Origin: Flectonema sp. DT1601 | Taxonomy: Eukaryota > Euglenozoa > Diplonemea > Diplonemida > Diplonemidae | Length of the DNA stretch: 64,000 nucleotides | Assembly: GCA_964019425.1 (NCBI GenBank) | Contig: OZ025800.1 | Coordinates: forward strand, 248,001 to 312,000 | Reading direction: 5' to 3' | Shown: positions 41,593 through 51,708 of the stretch, piece by piece | Numbering within the stretch: the first letter of the stretch is position 1 | Layout of the letters: every line of letters begins with the position of its first letter | Notes under the pieces: generated by a model | The model's input: the letters and a program-made list of their open reading frames with translations, nothing else | Told to the model about the DNA's origin: nothing | The model's database searches: none | Made by a program: the position numbers and the translations under genes

Positions 41593-43215
41593 TTAGAATT
41601 CTTCCCTCTCAGCATTAGGGTCCATTTGGAATGACACGGTGTTACCTTGGGCATCTGCCCAGACGACATTTCGTTGAAATGGAGAATTGATTCTTGATTC
41701 TTGACGTCCCCTTGGAGACGGAGCATAATCACGCTGTCGAACTGGACTAGTGCTTTGCGAATGAAGATCGTGTTCTGATTCTATTTTACCAAAAGGAATA
41801 CGAGAAACTGGCGTTGTTGATTGAAGTCTACTATTTAGTTGTGCAGTTAGAGGTGCTACCTGACTAATTAAGTTGTGCATCGAACTATTATCAGAAGCGA
41901 CTGATGTCCTACGAAGCTGCTGTCTCATTGACGTATTTTCCTGTTGTTGTGATAATAGTTGTTGCTCAACGGCCATTAACCGTTCTCCGATATGATTATT
42001 TGCAACTCTGAGCTGCTGTGCTTCAGCGATTGCTGATCGTCTGCTATCGACTGACATTAGGATTTCTTCGCGACTTGCTTCAGGTCTTTGTGATAGCTGA
42101 CTTTCTGCCAATTCCACTCGAGCTCTCAGTCCTTTAATTATCCGAGTAGTGTCATCATGTGTTACGTGTTCTTCTTCGTTAATGTGTTCATGAGGTTCTG
42201 TATGTTTTTCTTTTAAAACTCGGATCTCATCTTCCAAAGCTGCTATGTATTCATTGGCTTCTAACTCTTGTGATGATAATTGCTGATTTACCATTTTCAA
42301 TTCATCTACCTCGTGAGCTTTATTAGAATATTCTGATGCCAGTATTTTATGTTGCTCAGTTAGTGTTGATAATCGTTGTAAAGCATCAGTGTTACTCGCA
42401 TTTAAACGTGTCATCTCATGTTGTAGTTGAAGAATGAGTTTTTCATTTGGATCATCTCTGTGGCTTTCGTTTATTGTAAGAGGTTCTTCTTTCCTTTCAT
42501 GTGTTATATTAGGTCTTGGGACACTTATACGTCGAGGTCTACCACCAGTGGGTGTTGGTGATCTACTGCGAGGTGTTACTTTGTGAATATGAGCTGGAGT
42601 TGACTTCGCGCCTCCAGAATGATGAACCTGTACTTGATCTTGTAAGTTTCCAAGTTCTTCTCTCAGAAGCATCTTTTCACCAGGGATTAGACCTCGAGTT
42701 GATAATGCGGCATCAACACAAGTGAGAAGTTTTCTCAAAGTTGCGAGGTCGTGATATGGTTTTGGTAGTATTTGTGAAGCAGCATTTGGATCACTTCTCA
42801 CAATATTAACTCTCTGTTTCTCAACACTAATTAACTCTAAGAGAACTTTATACTCTCTAACGAATGTAATGAATGCATCTGAGTGACGATGACCTACAGC
42901 GTCAGCTATTTGAATATTTGTCAGCTTCGACTCACTCACAAAAGCAGAACACCCAGCACACAGTGTCAACATATTGAGAGCTCGAGGTTCTTGAAGATGT
43001 TTTGATTGACCTGTCCAACCGTAATCCTCACATCCTGCTTTACATAACCAACACATCTTTGTTAGCTGCTTCCCTGTTGGATGCTCCACCTCATCCCAGT
43101 CGTTCAGCTTTTTCCTTACACCAGCTGATATAGATCTCTGTGGAACAGTACTCACCCTTGGGATCTTATGCATTGGTCTGACCTTTGGCTTCGAAGGTCG
43201 GGGTGCGAAGGACAT
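41593..43215 (-). CDS. coiled-coil protein with N-terminal Cys cluster
   Basis: 540 residues. A basic, Pro-rich start (RPSKPKVRPMHKIPRV) is followed by a possible zinc site, CWLCKAGCEDYGW ... LTLCAGC (about 55-90), and a helical segment through 210. Residues about 215-240 are SP/TP-rich. About 250-440 is coiled coil (LNASNTDALQRLSTLTEQ), and the last 100 residues are disordered and end acidic. No family recognised. The arrangement resembles basal-body or microtubule-associated scaffolds. The acceptor is GTTTTAAATAG, with a 22-nt leader. Confidence 0.8.
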   Translation of the reverse strand: MSFAPRPSKPKVRPMHKIPRVSTVPQRSISAGVRKKLNDWDEVEHPTGKQLTKMCWLCKAGCEDYGWTGQSKHLQEPRALNMLTLCAGCSAFVSESKLTNIQIADAVGHRHSDAFITFVREYKVLLELISVEKQRVNIVRSDPNAASQILPKPYHDLATLRKLLTCVDAALSTRGLIPGEKMLLREELGNLQDQVQVHHSGGAKSTPAHIHKVTPRSRSPTPTGGRPRRISVPRPNITHERKEEPLTINESHRDDPNEKLILQLQHEMTRLNASNTDALQRLSTLTEQHKILASEYSNKAHEVDELKMVNQQLSSQELEANEYIAALEDEIRVLKEKHTEPHEHINEEEHVTHDDTTRIIKGLRARVELAESQLSQRPEASREEILMSVDSRRSAIAEAQQLRVANNHIGERLMAVEQQLLSQQQENTSMRQQLRRTSVASDNSSMHNLISQVAPLTAQLNSRLQSTTPVSRIPFGKIESEHDLHSQSTSPVRQRDYAPSPRGRQESRINSPFQRNVVWADAQGNTVSFQMDPNAEREEF

Positions 43216-43483
43216 TTTTTTGCTTTTGAATCCCCCGCTATTTAAAACATAACAATGAGTTTAGTGTAAACCTTTACGATAATGTGTTTCCAGTGTAAGT
43301 AAGGATAAATAAAGGGTAAATGTGTGAAAGGGTTCCAATCAGGAGATTGATGCGTAATAAGGGGCATTAGAGAGGTAGTTAAAATAAAAAGTAAAAACTT
43401 TTTTTTTTTTTTTTTTTTGGAGAACAATAAAAAACACAATGGCGGGATAATATACAGACATAATATGTCTTTAGCTACGTCAC

Positions 43484-44848
43484 TCAAAACGTCTTCTTTG
43501 CATTATAAGGGATATTTGGGCATGATGGATTACAACAATTCTTAAACGGCTTCGTGTAATTTGGAGCCCACAGACAGGGCTCGTGTAGGGTTCCAGGATC
43601 TGTTTTAGTGCCATGCCACCACTTTGAGACTGCTTGTTGCATGGTAACACCATCAATTGCGATTTGTCTCCAGTAGTCAGTACTGGCGTCTTCTACTCCG
43701 ATGTGGCAGCTGTGAAGAAAACCTCCATTGCCAGGCTTAGAGAATGCACCACTTCCTTTAAACTCCACATTCGTGTTGTTGATATATGGATTTACAAAAG
43801 CATCCAAATATTGTGGTGTACACGTCCATCCATACTCAACACAGGTATGGAGAACACCATCACGAGGATCACAAGATACGTGCCAACCATGCCAATTAAC
43901 ATCGTAATCAAATACAGCATTTACTAAACAAAAACTACCAAAGGCACCCCATGCTTGTTCAACAGCGAATATTCTACTCTTTATTCTAGTAAGGCCTTGA
44001 GTAGGTAAGGCGCATTCCCATTTCTTTGACGGATCATTAACTTCTTTAAGACAATCTTGATTAACACTACCTGAACAATTAGCGTAATCAAAAATACCAA
44101 TATCTGGTCTTGGAGATGGTTGAGGAGCAGAGCTAGTGTCTCCTCCAATCCATTGAGCGAAGGTGTCACCTGAGTGATAACCTGACCAACGTGGCCAGTA
44201 ACCGTCAACAACCAGAACACTGTAGTCGGTAACTCCTGAAAGGGTATTTAGTTTCTCTCCCAATCGGTCAGCTTGTTGATACAGTAAAAACGCGCCCCCT
44301 CCAAACCCAGACATTAGAACTTTAGTTTTTGAGCTAAACTTGTAGTCTTTAGCAATTTGTTCTATTGAAGAAGATAAGATTCTCTGTCCTCTAAACTTAA
44401 TTGTACGACCTTCGAGGTGAACGTCAGTGTTTCCCATAAAATTAGCTCCGTCACAACTCTGGATAAGGATTTTATTAAATTTACAAAAATCCGGATTACT
44501 CGTACAGTTTGCTGAGAAGATACCACTCCCATCACCTGGAATCTGAGCTACGGTTGGGATACTTGGAACAGTTGCGTTGTCTGCAGATGATGCCCAGTAG
44601 CAGTTGCCAAAATTCTTTGTTTTGTTTACTTTTCCAGGTGGTAGACACCAAAGCTCTCCTTCTTGGTTATTACTAACAATAATCATAAAGTCATTAACGT
44701 GCTGTGGATCATTTGAATTGTAATAATAATAACCAGCCTGTTGTCCTTGATCACAAACTGCTTCTTTATCATCCAACAACTTTAAAGTCATGTTAGTCGG
44801 AATGGATGATGCGACTCCTAACAGAGAAGCTAACAGAAATAATTTCAT
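43484..44848 (-). CDS. secreted pectinacetylesterase/Notum-like protein without the nucleophile serine
   Basis: 454 residues with a clear signal peptide (MKLFLLASLLGVASS). Family landmarks are present in order: SCDGANFMGN, IKFRGQRIL, the nucleophile-elbow region LMSGFGGGAFLL, VLVVDGYWP (Asp about 215) and FLHSCHIGVED (His about 382). In plant enzymes and Notum the elbow reads SGCSAGG or GSSAGG. Here the serine position (about 183) is glycine. Asp and His remain. The protein may therefore bind acylated glycans or lipids without hydrolysing them, or use another residue. Many Cys and Asn-x-Ser/Thr sites agree with secretion. About 35 nt above the ATG is an acceptor TATCTAAAAACAG, more A-rich than other leaders. 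Confidence 0.85.
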   Translation of the reverse strand: MKLFLLASLLGVASSIPTNMTLKLLDDKEAVCDQGQQAGYYYYNSNDPQHVNDFMIIVSNNQEGELWCLPPGKVNKTKNFGNCYWASSADNATVPSIPTVAQIPGDGSGIFSANCTSNPDFCKFNKILIQSCDGANFMGNTDVHLEGRTIKFRGQRILSSSIEQIAKDYKFSSKTKVLMSGFGGGAFLLYQQADRLGEKLNTLSGVTDYSVLVVDGYWPRWSGYHSGDTFAQWIGGDTSSAPQPSPRPDIGIFDYANCSGSVNQDCLKEVNDPSKKWECALPTQGLTRIKSRIFAVEQAWGAFGSFCLVNAVFDYDVNWHGWHVSCDPRDGVLHTCVEYGWTCTPQYLDAFVNPYINNTNVEFKGSGAFSKPGNGGFLHSCHIGVEDASTDYWRQIAIDGVTMQQAVSKWWHGTKTDPGTLHEPCLWAPNYTKPFKNCCNPSCPNIPYNAKKTF

Positions 44849-45201
44849 TTTGGGATTGTTTTGTTATTTATTAGTGTACCTTACTGTTTTTAGATAAAGG
44901 TGAAAACATAAAACACTCATGACAGAATGATTATGGTGATGCTTAACTTAGCTTTTTTGAGTAACTATTTAGGTTTCGAGAGTAATCCATATACTTCTTG
45001 CCTTTATTCACTCATCGTTACTATGGTGTTTACCTGTTGTGTTGGGGGAGGAATATCTGCTTCACGAAACTGACCATCAGATAATAACTACAGACAGCTG
45101 CAACAGGACATTAGGGATAGTTGTTAGCGTCCTATCGAAAGCGTTCACAGCGTCAGATGAGAAGGGTTAGAAAGGAATTTTGAAAAACAGAGAATATCAC
45201 C
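44849..45201. other. short intergenic region
   Basis: Leader of the pectinacetylesterase-like gene and 3' region of the unknown gene upstream. No gene seen. Confidence 0.5.
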
Positions 45202-46218
45202 TCAAGAGACGGCAATATATTCCTTATTCTGGTTTATTACATAAACAGTTGAGGGCAACACCACTCCATCACTTGATATTCTAATCATCGATTTATTGTG
45301 AGACAATGTTATCCCGTTAACGGTACAGACAGCTGCCTTATGACTAATTAAGTAAGCAAAGAATCCCTGATATCCCTCAACAATTATATTGTATCCAGCT
45401 GATGTCATTCGAGTGTAAAACTGTCCGATGAAAGTGTGCAGTAATACTGCTGATGATAGTGATTCAGATTTTGTGAAATCAACTTCAGTGATATCAGCAC
45501 AGCGACAGACGTGAAATGAAATCATAAATGGAGTACTTTTCGATATAACACCATCGACTGTATCAATAAATCGATCACTAAACTCGTCAACATTCATCCC
45601 GTTGTGACAACCTCCGATTTTTGAATTACTCTCATGGGCTGATACTATGAATTTGATCATCAGCTGTCTCTCTGCCTGGACAATTCGTTCATAATTTTCA
45701 AATGTATTCTTTTTGAATACGTTGCTTAGAAGTGACGAGTCAATATGACGACCAAGGATCAAAGGAACTTGGCAAATTCCCTTCTCTTTTTGTTTTGATA
45801 AAAATGACAGTGAAGCAGTGGCTAGTAGTCCAAGTTTATGACATTTCGCTACAGAATCAATACCCCCTGATATCCTATCTAAGGAGAGCGGCATTATCAC
45901 AAATGTTGCTGCCCTTCGTATTGATTTAACTGCACAGTAATTTCTCAAAAATAGACAATACTCGTTCAAGAATAAACTTGATAACTGTCGCAAGATCATC
46001 TCCGTGTAAACACTATCGAAAGGAACTCCTGTCATGAACGCCGATTCCAAATATAAGTGTTCTTCTCCTTTTCGTATTATTACACCGTCTTGGTTGTTAC
46101 CATTCGCTCTCTTCAAAGCAGCAGATAACCATTTCGGAAGGTCGTCAGTTGACTTCTTTTTGTGTTCTTTAAGTTTGCTGCCTTTGCAATTATTAAACGT
46201 TTTCTCTACGACGTCCAT
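45202..46218 (-). CDS. unknown protein
   Basis: 338 residues, mixed alpha/beta composition with no membrane segment, signal peptide, repeats or motif that I recognise. The N-terminal 35 residues are Lys-rich. A central helical stretch reads FENYERIVQAERQLMIKF, and the C-terminal 80 residues look like beta strands (INQNKEYIAVS at the end). The acceptor TATATTTCTATAG sits 17 nt above the ATG, and codon use looks like its neighbours, so I take it as a real gene. It may be lineage-specific. Confidence 0.75.
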   Translation of the reverse strand: MDVVEKTFNNCKGSKLKEHKKKSTDDLPKWLSAALKRANGNNQDGVIIRKGEEHLYLESAFMTGVPFDSVYTEMILRQLSSLFLNEYCLFLRNYCAVKSIRRAATFVIMPLSLDRISGGIDSVAKCHKLGLLATASLSFLSKQKEKGICQVPLILGRHIDSSLLSNVFKKNTFENYERIVQAERQLMIKFIVSAHESNSKIGGCHNGMNVDEFSDRFIDTVDGVISKSTPFMISFHVCRCADITEVDFTKSESLSSAVLLHTFIGQFYTRMTSAGYNIIVEGYQGFFAYLISHKAAVCTVNGITLSHNKSMIRISSDGVVLPSTVYVINQNKEYIAVS

Positions 46219-46930
46219 TTGTGTTGAAATAATACAACTATAGAAATATATGAAGTTTTGTTAGAATATGAAATAGTTTCAGATTAGGGTCTTCTTTCTG
46301 TCATCATTTTCGATATTTTAATCTTTTTTGTAACAGGAAATAGAATAATACTCGTGTTTCAACTTGTTTAGTTTATAAGTACCTTTTTTTTTTTTTTTTT
46401 TTTTTTTGCGTACCATTATTGTAAAATAAGGATCTCAAAAAAAAAATAGGCCGAAGGCTTGCAGTGTAATCCTGAAAGAGCTTCTTAACAGTTGCTCGGT
46501 GCTCTTGTTTTGGAATAAGAGCCGAAATATCATTTTAGGGAGGGAGTTTCATCATACACGTACCGCCTTGATTAAGCTGCTGCGTAGATGCCTTTCCACA
46601 GCAGGTTTTTTTAAAATAAAGAGAAATTGAGTGATTAAATGCTATCATAAAAACCGACAGCTTATACAAACATACCGTGAGAGCAATTCTATTTTAGTTT
46701 GCTGAAAAGAAAACCAGAACTTGCATATCACTGCGTAAGAAGAGAGGAATGGAAAGCTGGATACAATGAGAAGTGAAGGACGGCAAGCAGTGAAATAGAC
46801 CACCCGACTAGTGCAGTCGAATAATAATATTAAAAAAAGGAAAACCGGACGATATGCGAAATCAGTAATTTTCATTTTTACTTCAACTTGCAAACATTTT
46901 GATATCAACAATAGCATTCCACGTGTTGCT
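46219..46930. other. intergenic, about 0.7 kb
   Basis: A run of about 21 T near 46387-46408 is the main feature. It contains the tektin 3' UTR and the leader of the unknown gene. No gene. Confidence 0.55.
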
Positions 46931-48411
46931 TCAGATCCTACCATTTGGTCTCGGCATTCTACTTGATATGCTTCCTCCTCCGGGAGGTCGAGGGATGGTT
47001 GTTTTCCCAGACCGGAATTCTTCTGCACGGGCTTGTCTTTGCATCTGTTTTTTTTTTGTGCTGATGGGCATGACTTATTGGCGGGTGGATAATCGATTTA
47101 CATAACAAGTAAAATACAAACCTGACGAGGTGTTTTAATGCTTCCCGTTGACCTACCCGATGCGAGGGTGCATTGACTACTTGATTGATCAATTTCGAGA
47201 CATCGTTTATCGATATTAAGAGATGAGTTTTTATCTTTAATGTCCTGACCAATAGTTCTCTGAGCTTGAATAAGTCTGTCGTGTTCAGCATCGATGCATT
47301 GTAGTTTGTGATTTAATTTCTGAATAGCGTCAGTTAGACGACCAAGCTCATCCTCAAGTGCTTCTTCAACGCTGTCGCGTACTGTTTCACGAGCTGGTCG
47401 GGTTCGTCGTATTGCCAAGCGATCCTTTACAATCCGAAGGGGGATCTCTTTCGCTTGTAATGTTCGTGTTATGGTTGCTCTTTGATCTTTTAAATTTTCT
47501 AATTCAGTATTAACGTCTAATAGATTTTGACTCAATTTCGACTGCAGCAATGCCGTCAACTTTACCTTACTTCCTAACGCATCTTGAACTTGACTGTGAG
47601 TCACGTATTTAATTTCTTCTATTTGATGCATTGTGTTGACAATTTTCTTCCTCAAATCACAACTTTCATGTTCCAGTCGACAAGCATCATTAACTGCACG
47701 CTCAGTATTCTGTCTCCAGAGGTTAGGAAGAGTTGTACTTTTCTGTGGTGCAGCTCCCTTGTCTAAACGACCTTTACCTGCAGCGACTGTAAACAGATTT
47801 GTTTCATTCGGGTTCGGGGTTGTTGGAGGTCTAGAAGGTAAGTCTAAACATTCCATATCAAGTTTTAAACTATGAGTTTTATCGTGATGATCTAATTTCA
47901 TATTTTGTCGGCATGAAATCATAATTTGAATATGCTCAGTTGCTGTCTTTACTAAGTCGTCTAGTGTCGCGTGGGCTTTCTTCAACTCATCGAGTTCGTG
48001 AGCGAGGGCGCGGTCTACTTTGTCGAAAAGCTTTTCGCGTTGGGGACGTTTCTCTCGCATGTGTACGCGATTTTCAGTTTTTTTCATCGGCTTTATCAGT
48101 GAATTCGCCATGTGTTCTCCCTTATCCCTGATGCTTGTTATTTTATCTATTTCTGCTTGCAAGCTTGCCATCCTTTTTTCCAACTTGTTTTTTAAGCATG
48201 TCGTGTCTGCTACTTTCCTTCGAAGCGCCTCATCTACAGTTGCTTGTTTTTCTTTTGTTTGCTTTTCAACAGCTTTGCGAGTTGCTACGGCGCTGCCGCG
48301 TAGGTTTTTTGATGTGTTTCTGCTAGCCTTAGCCTCATTTAAGATCGCGTTTGTTTGGTTTGTCCAATCGCGTGATTGGGTCCGCTCGAGCAATGGGCGC
48401 TCGGTGACCAT
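46931..48411 (-). CDS. tektin, two exons
   Basis: Exons 48411-47122 and 47044-46931 give about 467 residues. The whole protein is the tektin four-helix repeat. It opens with RDWTNQTNAILNEAKASR, has paired half-repeats with LEKRMASLQAEIDKI and VDRALAHELDEL, and carries RTRPARETVRDSVEEAL where tektins have the RPNVELCRD signature; only part of the signature is kept. Tektins form filaments along the A-tubule of flagellar doublets. I start at MVTERPLLE because the acceptor TATTCATCACTCAG (48421-48423) lies 9 nt above it. Exon 2 supplies a Gly/Pro/Arg-rich tail of 37 residues ending RMPRPNGRI. Confidence 0.9.
47045..47121 (-). other. cis-intron of the tektin gene, 77 nt
   Basis: Donor GTTTGT; acceptor CAG after a run of 10 A. 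Phase 0, joining KTPRQ to MQRQARAEEF. Confidence 0.85.
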
Positions 48412-48936
48412 CTTAAGGTACTGAGTGATGAATAACAATTGAATGCTACTGTGACCGATATCGATAAATATACTAAAAAGGAATTAATAACTGTAACAAC
48501 CACTTCATATTTTTTTTTCCCCTCCTCCCCCCCAAACCTGAGAGACTAAAATAGACCATCAACCACATCCATCACTGAAAGGAAAACGAACTAAATCACG
48601 AACCAGAACAACAGTACAAGTAATACAATAAAATAAAGAACTAAAGACAGATAGCCTTATAAAACATTTCGTGTAGAGTAGACTTGGGTAATCCACTACA
48701 CAAGTGAAATGAACGATAACACAACACAGCAAACAAAGGCAAGAACCCTAGAATATTAAATCTGTGTAGGATAACAGAGGAATTGAATCCGCGAAAGAAA
48801 AGAAAAAATACAAAATAACTACTTACAATTAATTATAATAAATGAGAGAGAGAGAGCTTGTCGAGCTACCAAACAGGCAGTAGTGATCTTATCAGTCTTC
48901 ACCTGTAGTGTCTCAACAGTACTCTCACTCAATATG
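48412..48936. other. intergenic, about 0.5 kb
   Basis: Acceptor for tektin at 48421-48423 and an AG microsatellite near 48843-48856. No gene. Confidence 0.55.
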
Positions 48937-50808
48937 TTAAACTGACTGTTGTTGTAACCTAGCAACACGTCGCTCTTTTATAGTCATTGGACGATATGTT
49001 CGGAAGGAGGCGGGTCTTCCTGGTTTGGTCAACTCCGGAGGAAGAAGTGGAATAATAGAAAGTTCATTTAGACATTGTTCTTCATCAGACTCAGATGCAC
49101 GAATTTGGTCTAAAGTTGCCATTAGTGCTCTCTCAGTTTGTTGATTTCTTTGTGCCAAATCTTGCAATGCATCATCCTGTACAGCTGTTGTGATATTATG
49201 ATTTGTTAAGGTAGCTTCTTGTATTTCATCATAGTTTGCATTTGATTCATAGGTGTGTTTTCTTTCATATTGTGGATCAGCAAAATGAACACTCGTTGGA
49301 CTTTCAGCGGGTGATTGCTGGAATGGTGAGTTTATGCCACGGTTCGATTCCACGTATGGCATCCTCCTGAGTGAACTAACGGGATGTTGTTCAACAATAG
49401 GAGAACTCTGTTGTTGAGAAGTATGTGGTTGTAGACCTCCACTCGAGATTGAGTCTTGGATATTATTAACTTCTTCAAGACCTAATTCAATGTGTGGACA
49501 ACAAGTCAACTTGTCACTAGAACCAACAACAACATCTTCTTCAGGTAAGACATTCAAGGAAGGTTCATCTTCTACTTTACATTCCTTGACTACAATCTCT
49601 TGAATATTTGACGCCTTGACTTCCTGAACTTCTGTTGTTTTAAGAGGGTCACTGCCAATGAGTTTAGGTTTTTCAGTTTGATCTTCAGTTGGTTCAGTCT
49701 CTTCAGGAGTTGTTTCCTTTGGTGCGAATGTCAGTTTTATAGACACCTCGTTCTTAAACCTGCTCATATCATCTTTATTATTAACATTGTAGTCGTTAAT
49801 TGCTATTATTTTTCGTTCAGTGAATGGAGAGGCTCCAGAACTGTCGGCAGCCATATCAGGAGTAACACTAGAGAGAGCCATGTCTTCACTTATTGATATC
49901 CCAATCTCATCAGCAGGCTGTTTCGTAATAGTTATGGTTTCTTCACCATCAGTCGGTGAGTGTTTCTCTAATGGAGGTAACGTTATACAAAGTGGTATAG
50001 AAACTAATTCTCTCGTATTGTTTGAGTATTCTGCCAATGCCGTAATTGCCTTACCGTTAACATGAGTTATTTTCCCTCCAACGAATCTCCCGGCTGATGC
50101 CTTTTCAGCAGGCGAATTGCTGCTTATGCGAAGAATAGTTAGGTCTGGTGAGATAACGAGACCTGGAGAGTTACCCTTGTTTGGCAATTCTATTGTTATA
50201 TCTGGTTTTTTAGAATTTATTTGAAATCCCTCTCGCTGGGCTCTAGTCCTGGCTCTGAGCTCTTCTAGGTTGGTTCCACTTTTCATTGCTTTTAAGTACC
50301 CTTTTGGATCTTGGCTCTTTCTTTTCTTAAAGTCATACAACTGTTTCGCATCTTCACTACTCTTAAGTAGGCAAATGGGAAGTGGACCCGGAGGGGTCGC
50401 TAAATAAAAGCGACATTTATTAAGGATTTCTAACACACGCCAAGGGTCTTCTGATGTGTCTCTAAACACTAACGTTGACTCACCTGTGATTGATAAAATA
50501 AACTCAACGCCATTAGCTAAAGGTCTGTATGATGCTTTCTCTATACTCCAATGCTTGACTACTCGTGATATTTTTCCATTTTTCAGTGCAACGATCAAAT
50601 ACGATGCCTTTAACAAAATCAATCGTTCGTAAATTTTTGTCCCTCCAGAACCTGTCACTTTTTCTACATTCGCAAGCTGAAATAACGTTCCTCCTTTACC
50701 AAAGTTTTTCTGTATTAGTCCTCCGAAGTGATTTATGTTAATTGGTTTCGGAATATCAACCGTTGAAGGCATTGTTGTATCATCTGGTCCTGGTGAGTAT
50801 CCAGGCAT
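48937..50808 (-). CDS. PH-like and PDZ-domain protein
   Basis: 623 residues. About 28-135 looks like a PH-type fold (GGTLFQLANVEKV; YERLILLKASYLIVALKNG; helix EDPWRVLEILNKCRFYL). A Lys-rich helix follows. About 205-285 resembles a PDZ domain (GLVISPDLTILRISSNSPAE, GGKITHVNGKAI), and a second PDZ-like segment lies near 295-365 (DEIGISISED; ERKIIAINDYNV). The C-terminal 250 residues are disordered, with acidic and Gln/Ser/Pro stretches. It is likely a membrane- or cytoskeleton-associated adaptor. An acceptor AATTCCCATCACAG lies about 60 nt above the ATG. Confidence 0.75.
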   Translation of the reverse strand: MPGYSPGPDDTTMPSTVDIPKPININHFGGLIQKNFGKGGTLFQLANVEKVTGSGGTKIYERLILLKASYLIVALKNGKISRVVKHWSIEKASYRPLANGVEFILSITGESTLVFRDTSEDPWRVLEILNKCRFYLATPPGPLPICLLKSSEDAKQLYDFKKRKSQDPKGYLKAMKSGTNLEELRARTRAQREGFQINSKKPDITIELPNKGNSPGLVISPDLTILRISSNSPAEKASAGRFVGGKITHVNGKAITALAEYSNNTRELVSIPLCITLPPLEKHSPTDGEETITITKQPADEIGISISEDMALSSVTPDMAADSSGASPFTERKIIAINDYNVNNKDDMSRFKNEVSIKLTFAPKETTPEETEPTEDQTEKPKLIGSDPLKTTEVQEVKASNIQEIVVKECKVEDEPSLNVLPEEDVVVGSSDKLTCCPHIELGLEEVNNIQDSISSGGLQPHTSQQQSSPIVEQHPVSSLRRMPYVESNRGINSPFQQSPAESPTSVHFADPQYERKHTYESNANYDEIQEATLTNHNITTAVQDDALQDLAQRNQQTERALMATLDQIRASESDEEQCLNELSIIPLLPPELTKPGRPASFRTYRPMTIKERRVARLQQQSV

Positions 50809-51708
50809 TGTTTTTAAATTGAGTTACCACCCAACTACTGTTGGTGTTCTTATACAATCACCTGTGATGGGAATTATTAGTTTGGTATACAAGAAAAAGA
50901 CAATCACACAAAAAATCAAAATAGCTTGACAAGGTACAGTAGTGACAATAGTTTTCTGTTCCTCAGAATTCTCCCTGACAATTTGACACGGCACGATCCT
51001 AAAGTAATGAACCAAAATAATAAAATATGAAAAGTAGCAAAAAAAAAAAAAACCATTCAGATTAGCCTTATATTTCGTTGCATGCAGACAGAATCCTGTC
51101 GCACGGGAGAAAATAAATCACAAAAGAAATTACGGCTTTCAATCTGAATAGTTTCTTCCGACTACGTCAGTACAAAAAAAAAAAGGGGGAAAAACAAGGC
51201 AATACAAAACAATAAACATAAACAGAATTCTAAGAGAGGGACCAGTAAGATTCGATACTAAATATTATGAAGACATTTACTTCACTCAGGTAGAACACAT
51301 TAATTAGAGTACCGAGAAAACACTAATACCATTTCATTCCCTCTCTCTCTCTATAGAGTGAACAGAGATACGATAGTGATCACCTCCAATCAAAACGGAG
51401 AAGAAACATCCGATGTGTACATCTCGGAGTGAATTAGCTTTTTAGCAACAGAACGAAGAAAACAGAAAGTCTACACAAGAGTCAACCTTTCGGTCAGGAG
51501 ACGTACCGCTTTCGTAATAACCAAACCTTGCGGCAGGCATAAAAAAGATTTTCTGCTTCTTTCTACCTGTCCGGGCAATTTCAAAAAGCAAAAAATAAAA
51601 AAATACAAAACACAAAAAAAATGAACTGTGAAAGGCAGGGAGAACAGGAAATATAATAAAACCTCACAACAGTAATAACAATAAAGAAGGTACATTGTTA
51701 CACTTCTC
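50809..51708. other. intergenic, 0.9 kb
   Basis: Acceptor for the PDZ gene near 50870, A runs near 51040 and 51176, and a CT tract near 51342-51352. A 63-codon open frame at 50824-51015 lacks an ATG and overlaps the acceptor; I do not call it. No gene. Confidence 0.55.

Noticed and set aside
50824-51015. A 63-codon frame with a hydrophobic segment above the PDZ gene
   Set aside because: No ATG in the frame and it covers the acceptor used for the PDZ gene leader.
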